The notes below the pieces were generated by a model that saw only the letters and a list, made by a program, of their open reading frames with translations, searched no databases and was not told where the DNA came from. From Runella limosa DSM 17973 (lineage in GTDB: Bacteria; Bacteroidota; Bacteroidia; Cytophagales; Spirosomataceae): a DNA stretch of 64,000 nucleotides. The DNA lies in NCBI RefSeq assembly GCF_000482465.1, contig NZ_KI519425.1, positions 6,890-70,889 on the forward strand, read 5' to 3'. The translations under genes were made by a program, and so were the position numbers. Shown here piece by piece: positions 1-10,600 of this stretch (positions within the stretch are counted from its first letter, which is position 1; each line of letters opens with the position of its first letter).

Positions 1-1647
1 GGACATTCGCAAATACGCGGTTCAAAAGCCACCGTCGAGTCGGTGTAGCAGCCAGTGCTGTCAAATACCCGAAAAGTATAAAATTCTGTAGCGGACGGAT
101 TGGCTAGATTTTTTAACGCAATTCCGTCAGCGGGAATGTCGGTGGCGTTGTCGTAAGTTTTGTTACCTGTATAGGTTTTGGCTTTAGCGAAATCGTAACG
201 TTTGCCATTTTTTATATCGACGATGGTGATTTTGGCGTCGGGGCGCACATCGGTACCATCGCAAGTACCACGGGTGACCACCAGGTCAAACGATGGCAAA
301 TCATTGATAAAGGCGTATGACGGTGCGCGCGAAGTTGACTTACAGTTGGTGAGCGTATCGCGTGCTTCGGCGTAGTAAATACCAGCTTGGGTAGGTTTGA
401 ACAAGATTGAGCCTCTCAACAATAGATTTCCACCCGTTGGGGCATCGTACCAATCGACGGTAACACCCGAATCGACGAACCCTGTGATAGTTCTGAGGGT
501 ATCACCTTCGCACACGGCCTGGCTTTCAGGGACAACGAAGACAGGTTTTGGACATTCGCAAATTCGCGGTTCAAAAGCCACGGTCGAGTCGGTGTAGCAG
601 CCAGTGCTGTCAAATACCCGAAAAGTATAAAATTCTGTAGCAGATGGATTGGCCAGATTTTTTAACGCAATTCCGTCAGCAGGAATGTCAGTGGCGTTTT
701 CGTAAGTTTTGTTACCTGTATAAGTTTTGGATTTGGTGAAATCGTAACGTTTGCCATTTTTTACATCAACGATGGTGATTTTAGCGTCGGGGCGCACCTC
801 GGTACCATCACAAGTACCACGAGTGACCACCAAGTCGAACGACGGCAATTCATTGATAAAAGCGTATGACGGTGCGCGCGAAGTTGACTTACAGTTGGTG
901 AGCGTATCGCGAGCTTCGGCGTAGTAGATACCAGCTTGGGTAGGTTTGAACAGAATCGAGCCTCTCAACAAAAGATTTCCACCCGTTGGGGCATCGTACC
1001 AATCGACAGTTACGCCCGAATCGACAAACCCTGTGACGGTTCTGAGGGTATCACCTTCGCACACGGCTTGGCTTTCAGGGACAACGAAAACGGGTTTTGG
1101 ACATTCGCAAATGCGCGGTTCAAAAGCCACGGTCGAGTCGGTGTAGCAGCCAGTGCTGTCAAATACCCGAAAAGTATAAAATTCTGTAGCGGATGGATTG
1201 GCCAGATTTTTTAACGCAATTCCGTCAGCAGGAATGTCGGTGGCGTTGTCGTAAGTTTTGTTCCCTGTATAAGTTTTGGCTTTGGCGAAATCGTAACGTT
1301 TGCCATTTTTTACATCAACGATGGTGATTTTAGCGTCGGGGCGCACCTCGGTACCATCACAAGTACCACGAGTGACTACCAAGTCAAACGATGGAGGATT
1401 GCAACCACAATCTGTGCGCTGAATCGTGACAGTTTTATCTGTAAAGCAATTGGGTTCACCAAAAATACGAATCGTAAAGGTTTGAGAAGTGGCAGGATTG
1501 GCAATATTCTGAACAAGAATACTGTCGGCGGGGATGTCGAACGCATCATTGTACGTACGTTTTCCAACGTAAACAGAGCCTACTGAAAAATCAAAACGAC
1601 TGCCATTTTTGAGGCTTTTGAGTACTATTTTGGCATCATTTTGCGCA
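1..1647 (-). repeat. 549-bp near-identical tandem coding repeats
   Basis: The same sequence recurs with starts at 1, 550 and 1099, a period of exactly 549 bp (183 codons); by eye the first two copies match at more than 90% of bases. Each unit encodes one cysteine-paired module plus one WYDAPTGG module. The third copy is interrupted after about 290 bp by an extra diverged module at roughly 1390-1690, and a more diverged unit starts near 1949. The exact 3-divisible period keeps the frame open. The identity at silent positions points to recent duplication or gene conversion. The array may continue past the left edge. Confidence 0.9.
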
Positions 1648-4600
1648 ACAAAGTCTTTACAAGATGCTTTCTGAGCATCAAGGTCAAATGACGGTAATTC
1701 GTTGACAAAAGCATACGACGGGGCGCGTACCAAACCTTCGCAGTTGGTGAGGGTATCGCGAGCTTCGGCATAATAAGTACCTGACTGCGTAGGCTTGAAG
1801 AAAATCGAACCACGCAAGAGAAGGTTTCCGCCCGTTGGGGCATCGTACCAATCGACAGTTACGCCCGAATCGACAAAACCTTGTACCGTTCGCAGTGTGT
1901 CTCCTTCACAAACAGCCTGACTTTCGGGAACGACAAATGGTGGTTTGGGGCACTCACAAATACGCGGCTCGAAGGCCACAGTCGAGTCGGTGTAGCAGCC
2001 TGTGCTATCAAAAATTCGGAAGCTGTAAAATTCGGTGGCGGGCGGATTCGCTAGGTTTTTTAACGCGATTCCGTCGGCAGGAATGTCCGTGGCGTTATCG
2101 TAAGTTTTGTTTCCAGCATAAGCTGTTCCTTTGGTATAATCGTAGCGTTTGCCATTTTTTACGTCAATGATGGTGATTTTGGCGTCAGGGCGTACATCGG
2201 TACCATCGCAAGTACCTCTAGTAACGACAAGGTCAAATGACGGCATTGGATTGATAAAAGCATACGAAGGAACTCGCACCAAACCTTTGCAACCCGACAA
2301 GGTATCACGTGCTTCGGCGTAATAAATTCCTGCTTTGGTAGGTTTAAAGAAAATTGACCCTTTTTTGAGTAAATTGCCTTGCTCGTCGTACCAATCAACC
2401 GTAATTCCTGGTTCTACAAAACCACGAATGGTGCGTAATGTATCATTGTCACAAACGCTTTGGCTTTCAGGAACAACAAACGGAGGCGCAGGGCAGATAC
2501 AATCGCGGTGGGCTAAAGTAGCAACTCGGTCGGCGTAGCATCCTGTCGCGTCAAAAACCCGAACGGTGTAAGTGCGAAGAGTCATTGGGTTAGACAATGT
2601 GTCTGCCAAAACTCCATCCGTAGGTATCGCTTGAGCAGTAGCAAAAGTTTTATTCCCAGTGTAGGTGCTTCCGACCGAAAAATCATAAAGGAGTCCGTTG
2701 GTAATCTCCTTGATGATCAATTGTCCGTCTTTGCGAGCATTTAAGCCGTCGCATGAAGTTGAAATTGTCTGGGCCGTAAAAGAAGGAGTTGGGTGAATAA
2801 TCACTTCGGCCGAGGCCCTTGAGTTGCTTAGACAACCAGATATTTCGGCGCGAGCTTCGGCATAGACTTTACCCGCTATGGAAGGCTTAAAGGTAAGTGT
2901 GCCAGAAGCAATTAAATTTCCTCCCGTAGGGGCATCGTACCAATCGGCTGTGACGCCTGCACTCACAAGTGCGTGAATGGTTTGAAGGGTGTCTCCATCA
3001 CAAATTGTTTGACTAATAGGTGTCACTGCAATGGCGACGGTGGGGCAAGGGCAAACGGGTGATGAAACGGTAAGCGTGGTGTCGCAGCTATTTTTGCTAA
3101 AGACTAAGGAAGTGTTGGTACCTACAGAGAGCTCGCTGATGGTAAAACGCCCATCGCTTAACTGTAATAACGTTCCCAAAGGACTGGCAACCGTTCCGTT
3201 TGTTTTTCCGTAAATCGTATAAACTTTCAATGATGGCGCACAAACAACCGAATCGACCGTAAATGTGGGTTTAGGTTTAATCGTTACTGCTACGGTATCA
3301 TTGGCTACGCAGCCATCCAACGTAACCGTTACGGTATATTTTCCACTTTGTTGGGGCTGCATTCCGTTGATAGTCACTTGTGGTGACGTACCAATCGTTA
3401 CGCCATTGGGGTCTTGCCAAGTATAGGAAGCATTGTTGACGGCGGTTGTGGTCAACTGCAATTGTTGTCCTTCACAGACCGGGCTATTTGAGAGGGCATT
3501 GACCGATGGGCGGGCTTTGACGGTGACTCGAATCGAGTCAGTGACGCTACAACTGCCGAGGGTTGTTGTCATCAAATACACCCCACTCATGTCGAGACTA
3601 GCATTTGAACGAACCACTGCCGAGTCAATCGCTAAAAACTGTTTGGGTCCTGACCAAGCAAAGGTGGTTCCTTGCGGCGCCCCCTGAACAAATAGTCGAA
3701 GGCTATCACCCTCGCAAATGGGGGAATTGCTACTGAGGGTGAAAACGGGACGTTTTTTCACCAAAACATCTATTGTATCGTAGTTGACACAGCCGTTGAG
3801 GCTTACTTTGAGTAAGTACTTTCCAGCATCAGCGAGTTGAGCAAGGGGTTGGGTAAAAGTGGTTTGGGTACTAATGACATTACCGCCCAACTTCCGCCAT
3901 TCATAAGTAGCGCCGATTCCTGCGTTTTGAGCCGTAAGGCGAAGGGTATCGTTTTCGCAAATAGGGCTGTTGCTGATGGCATTGGCCACAGGAAGTGGGA
4001 AAACGGTGTAGGTCAAGGTGTCGGTTTTAACGCAACCGTTAACTTTCACCGTGACTTGGTACAAACCACTTAAATTAGGACGGGCAGGAGTAATGATTGG
4101 GTTTTGTTGAAAACTCACATACTCATTGGGGCCAGACCACTCAAAGGTCGCGCCGATTGGTGCGGCGTTGGTAAACAACTTGATGGTATCGCTGTGGCAA
4201 ATGGGGCTATTGCTGCTGATGGCAAAGGTTGGCAACGGTTTGACAAGTACCTCAATGGAGTCTTTGTTTTCACAACCATTCTGACTTACCGTAAGTACGT
4301 ATTTGCCCGAATCGTTTGGTTGGGCATTGGGGATATTGAATAAACGTTGATTTCCTACAACGGTGCCAGTGGCTAATTTTTGCCACGCGTAGGTAGCCCC
4401 CGAGCCTGCATTTGCGGCGGATAAAAATAGTGTGTCTCCTGCACAAATGGGAGCGTTAGAAAGGGCCTGCGTCAATGGCAAAGGCGTGACTGTAACCCGT
4501 GCCGTATCTTGCTGAACGCAGCCGTCCAAAGTTACTTTTACTCGATACGTCCCCGTTTGGCTTAGAGATGCGTGTGCTACCGAGTACAAAGAATCAATTG

Positions 4601-7600
4601 AAACCACTTGGTTAGTAGGACTAAGCCATTCGTATGTAGCGCCAAGTACGGCAGGCGTTTTTAATACAAATGGGCTACTTTCACAGACAATGACCCCCGT
4701 GGTGTTGGCGATTGGCAAGGGCTTGACAAGGACGGTGGTGCTATCCTGAACTGTGCAACCATTGGCCGTAACTGTCACAATGTAGTTGCCTGACATGTCA
4801 GGTTGGGCATTGGTACGCAATGGAATGCGGGTAGAAGCACTGAAACTGTTTGGCCCACTCCAGAGATAAGTGGCATTGGCGTTTGCAGCCGTTGTTAGTT
4901 GTAAATCTGTACCCTCACAAACTGCGCTGTTGGAACTAGCCGCTACGACAGGCAAGGCTTTGATGGTTAGTTTGATGGCCGTGCGGGTGTTGCTAACACA
5001 AGTACGAACTGTAATGTCGGTACGGCGGGTTTCGGCATAAAAAGTATGCGTACCTACAGCTAATTGGGTAGGTGTGTACTGAAGTGTGCCCGTGGCTACT
5101 TTGTTGCCGCCCGTCGGCGCATCGTACCAATCGACGGTTTCGTTGGCATTGACGGTGGCTTCGAGCGAAGGGTTCGTTTGTTCAAAACATACTTCTTTGT
5201 CACCAACGTTGACAGGGGCAGCCAAGTCTGGGCAGAGGCAATCAGGTTTTTTGAGAATTACCTGTGTTTTGCAACCGTCCACATTGGTTACGGTAATGGT
5301 AATGTTTGGAGTTCCGAACGGACTAGCGCCAATGATTTCGTAACGGCCGTTGGTAAAATTAACGGCTGTACCTTCGGATGAGGAGACAGTTACGCCCGAA
5401 AGCTCAGTGGTTAACCATACCACAAAGTTAGATAAATCCGTACTGCAAACTGTCGAGTCAATCACCAGTTTTGGTAGAGGCACGATGGTAAGTGATACAG
5501 GTGTACGGGTACTGCTCACGCAATCGTGAATAAGGTTGCGGGTTTGGGCATAATAAATGCCTGCGCTCGTTGGGGTAAAGGTTTCACTTCCCTGAACGAT
5601 GGGCGTCCCACCTGTAGATGTTTCGTACCAATCAACGGTTTCATTAGAACCAACGTTGGCCGAAAGTGTCGGTATGGTTTCGTCTTGGCAAATTTTCTTA
5701 TTTCCTCCGCTGCTTGGAGCATTGACCACGGGGCAAGAGCAATTGGGCGCTGTGACATTTTGAGATACCGAACAACCTTTGTCGGAAGTCACACTTACCG
5801 AAAGTGGGTTGACCGATGGAAGTACGTTTGAAATGGTATAGGCGTTTGTTCCCGTAGGCGTAATGATTCCCGCCGATGAAGCTAAAGTTCCACCTTCAAC
5901 CGTTACATCAACTCGGTATGACTTTAGATTAGGAGCACAAGATGTCCCTATAATCGTAAGTTTTGGTTTAGGGTAAATAATGACCACCGCAGTGTCCTCG
6001 TTGGTACAGGCTCCTAACGTTACTTTGAGGCGATACACTCCCGCATCGGCTACCCCAACGTTGGTCAAAGCAAACGAAGAACTACTACTTACCACCATGC
6101 CTGCGGCATTTGTCCATTCGTACTGAGCTAGGCTTCCTGCATTGGCAGCAGTAAGCGTGATTGTTCCACCTTCACAAACAGGCAACGACGCCGACGCAAC
6201 CGCAATTGGAGTTGGGTTGACAGTCACACTGATACGGGAAGTATCACGGCAACCATTCAAACTCGCAATGACTTCATAGATGCCCGTTGCATTTGTGGTG
6301 ACGTTTTCGATTTTGGGATGTTGGTCGGGAGAAGTAAAGCTATTTGGCCCCGCCCATTCATACTTGGTCGCCGCTGGACTTGTCACCGACGTAAACTGTA
6401 GTGTTTGTCCCGAACAAAGCGGTGTATTAGCTTGTATAGTTACATTGGGTAATGGCTTTACGATTACTTCTACCGTATCTCCACTTACGCAATTATTTTT
6501 TGTGACGGTTAAAAAATACTTTCCAGCATCGGTGAGGGCTGCTTTGGCAATGCTAAATGAGGCAGAAGTGCTCAGAACCGTTCCTGCTGAATTTTTCCAT
6601 TGGTATTGGGCTCCCGTTCCCGCATTTTGAGCCGTAAAATTAAGTGGACTGTCTTCGCAAACAGGGCTGTTAGTGAGGGCATTGGCAACGGGATTTTCGT
6701 AAATCGTTACCTCCACCGTGGTGGTGCTACTACAACCGTTACGGGTGACGGTCAAAAGGTACGTACCGCTGTGTTGGGGTTGAGCAGGGGTGATGATTGG
6801 GTTTTGCTCATTGGGACGACTGAAGCCATTGGGACCCGACCAAGCATAGGTAGCTCCCGTTCCCGCATCTGCCGCAGAGAGCATGAGGGTTTGGCCAGCG
6901 CATTTTGGACTATTGGAAGTGGCTTGGGCAATGGGGCGGTCTTTGATGACTGCCTCAGTGGTAGCGGTTTGGACACAACCGTTTACGTCGGTGACTTTGA
7001 CCGTATAAATACCCGATTGCGCAAGCGTAGCAGGGTCGAAAGAAAAACTTGCCGCCGCTGAAACAACGCTATTGGCCGCATTTGTCCATTGATAAGCCGT
7101 ACCGCCCGAAGCGTTAAACGTAATTTTTTCACCCGTACAAACTGGCCCACTGTTGGCTGCTGTTGGTTGGGGTTTGGGATAAACTGTAATGAGTTGATTT
7201 TTGACCGTTTGACAACCTTTATTGCTCGTGACCGTTACGGAATAACTGGTCGAGGTGGCAGGAGAAACGGTAATAGACGAAGTAGAAGCGCCCGTATTCC
7301 AGAGGTACGTTCCGCCGCCTGAGGCAGTTAGGGTCGTCGAAGCTCCTTCGCAAAGAATAGCGTCATTGTTGGCAATGCCCGAATTGTCAGTTGTGGTGAT
7401 GGAAACAACAGGATTGGGATTGACGACTGCCAGTACCGTGGTATTGTTGGAGGTAATGGGAAGAAAACAAGCGCTACTTACGGCACGCTGAACGCTGTCG
7501 ATGCGTAGCGTGGCTCCGTTCTGGCTTAATGTCAAGGCTGCCGTTTGGAATGAGGCATTGCCTTGGGCATCGGTGGTGACAGAGGCGGTTAGGTTATTGG

Positions 7601-10600
7601 TGGTACCAATCGAATATTTTAAGTTAAAGGTAGTATTAGGACGTAATCCAGAGAAGGCAACGGTGCTTTTTTGCCCTTCACAAACTTCGTTGGCCGACAT
7701 ACAGCCAAAGACCAAAGGTGTTTGATCATTGCCTACCAAAATCTCTACTTTGTTGCTTTCTGCTGAAGTTGGTTGGGTACCTGTGAGCACAACGGTTCCT
7801 GAAAGTTTGAAACCCATACCAAAGTCCACGTTTCTGATGGTCCAACTGGTAAGACCTGCGCCACTAAAGTTGCCAACGGCGTTCCCGTTGAGCACTACGT
7901 TGGTAAAAGCTACACTTCCTGTAGGTTCATTTTGACTACCTACCACCAGCTGCATGACGTTCATGGCACAGCTATTTTGTCCCGAACGATAAGTATTTAT
8001 AGCCGCCGCTACGTTGGGGTACGTAAGCGTAAATGTGCCTGCACTGTTGACAATGGTTGCTTTGAGTACATCGGTGGCGGGGTCATATTCAAAGGTAACG
8101 TCGTTGTTGCCCGAACGCCAGCTAGCATCCGTTTGGGTTCGGCGGGGTGGGGCGATGCCTAAATCTGGGATTCCTAAGTATAACTCTTTTTCGGAGGGCA
8201 AACCAAATGAACGGTAACGTACACTTACCAAAGAGGTAAAGTTGGCAGGGGCTCCTGCCGATACGGTGGCCGTTGGTAGCGCCGCATTGATTCCTAAACT
8301 ATAGGTAACAACGGGCGACTGGCAACCGTTGGCGTCGGTGACTCGGTAAGAAATCGTAGCTACACCCGTGCCAGTTGGGGTAATGTTGGCTGTACCGTTG
8401 TTATTATTGGTTAGGGTTAATAAACTAGCCCCCGACGTAACTAGCCACGTGTGCGTGTAAGGAGTTGTGCCTCCGTTTGGATTACCATTGAGGGTAATTG
8501 CGTTGTTGATACAAAGGTTACTCGGCCCAGTAATACTGGCTATCGGCGACGGATTGACCGTTAAAGAAACAGAAGCGGTATCAGAACAACCTTCGGCGGT
8601 TGTAGCAATAACGGTGTAAGTTCCTGTATTTGAGGTGGTAGTGCTGGCGATGGTTGGGTTTTGGTCAGTACTGGTAAAACCGTTCGGTCCCGTCCAAGCG
8701 TAGGTAGCGTTCGCGACGGTCGGGGTTGTTGTGAAACTAACGGATTGGCCTGCGCAAACGGGATTAGGCGCTACCGAAGCCGAAATCTCAGGTTTGGTTT
8801 TGATGGAAATAACGACATTGCCATTCATGGTGGCAGCACAAACGGGAGAGGTTGTTGAACTAGCCTCCACGGTATAGGTTCCTGTGGGTGTTTGTGGACC
8901 AAAATGGAGAGCAGCACCCGTACCTGCAACCGCAGTGCCCACATTTTGCCCGTTTCGTTTTAGTTGGTATAAAAAGCCTGTTTCCGAACCACTCAGACCT
9001 ACAGATAAACCTGGGCTTCCTGTACAGTAAGCTCCTCCGCCAGTGACGTTATAAAGCTGGGGTTGCGGGAAAACCGTTACTGTTGTGTTTTTTTGTTCAA
9101 CACAACCTTCGCGGCTATCTGTTACTTTGATGCTGTATGTCGTAGTAGTTGTAGGATTCACCGTGCGCGTCGTTGCGGTACTGCCGTTTTCCCATTCGTA
9201 GAGAAGTGTACTTGCACCACCCGTAGCACTGGCCGTAAGCGTGACAGGTTGTCCTGCGCAAATGGGCGTTGGAGTGGCTGAAAGATTGACCGTAATAGGA
9301 GGGGCAATGCGTAAATCGGCGGCGCGTTTGAGGGTACATCCTCGGCTGTCGGTGATGACCACTTCTACCAATAAATAATCGTTGGTGGTAAAAGAACGAG
9401 GATTACCCGTTTGGCCGTCTTGCCACGTATAAGTATAACCTGTGCCGCTACCTCCTGATGCGACAGCGGTATATGACATATATTCACCAGGACAAATTGT
9501 AATATCGAGTGCTTGTAGTTCGCCAGAAATGGGCGGCAGTTCGTTGACCGTAATACTGCCATTCATCATCACCGAGCACGCTGGGTTGGTGGTTGTGCTT
9601 GCTTTTACTTGGTACGTTCCTCCAAAATAATTTCCCATTGGCAAGGCCGAACCCGTACCCATTTTTCCCTGACCTATATTGACAGTGTTGCGAACAAGCT
9701 CGTACAATACACCCGTTTGTGAACCGCTTAGGGTCAATGGAATGCCGTCAATCCCCGCACAAATGGTCAAATCACTGGGAGCGGTTAAGGTAAAAAGTTG
9801 AGGTTTAGGAATTACTGTTATTTTGATGGTATCGCGGTCTGCACAGCCGTTGGCATCGCTTAGGCTGACAATGTAGCTTGTGGTAGTCGTAGGGCTAACC
9901 GTTTTCGCTGCTCCTGTTCCCAAACCATTGTCCCAATTGTAGGTATAAGGTGTTGTACCGCCTACAGTCGTGGCATTCAATGTGACAGCTGTCCCTTCGC
10001 AAATAGTTTGGTCAGCACCTGCATTTACATCAGGTGTAGGATTTACTTTGACCAAAGTAGTGGTTGTATTTTGGCAACCATTGGCATTATAGACGCGAAG
10101 CGTGTAGGTGCCTGCCTGTGCCAATTGAACATTTGACAGGGTAAATTGCTGTGTAGTAGCCACAATAGCTCCACTGGCGTTTTTCCATTCGTAGTTTACG
10201 CCTGCTCCTGCGTTGGCCGCCGACAAAATAACGCTCCCTCCTACACAAGCAGGAGAAGTGTTGGAAGCCGATGCGGTAAGCTGCGCTGCTTGACCCACCA
10301 CAATGTCGGAGGTAGTGGTAGTGCAGCCGTTGGTATCGGTAACACGTACGCGGTAAGTGCCTGCGGTGAGGCCAGAAAATTGATTGCTGGTTTGGGTTGC
10401 GCCAAAAGACGTACAGTTACTTCCGCTACAAAGGGCATACACCAAGCCACCCGTTCCGCCACTGGCAGTTATGCTAATTTTTCCATCATTACCCCCGAAA
10501 CAGGTTGTAATGGTAGGCGTAGCCGTGGCCGAAATGGCAGTAGGCTGAGTAATGGTATAACTTGCTGAAACCTTACAGTTGTCGTTATCAGTGACTGTCA

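Noticed and set aside
397-2538. Plus-strand ORFs such as 397-597, 946-1146 and 1835-2170
   Set aside because: They repeat at the 549-bp period and lie antisense to the giant adhesin frame; shadows of its codon pattern.
10146-10568. 140-residue plus-strand ORF
   Set aside because: Cys/Arg/Ser-rich composition with no domain and fully antisense to the adhesin gene.
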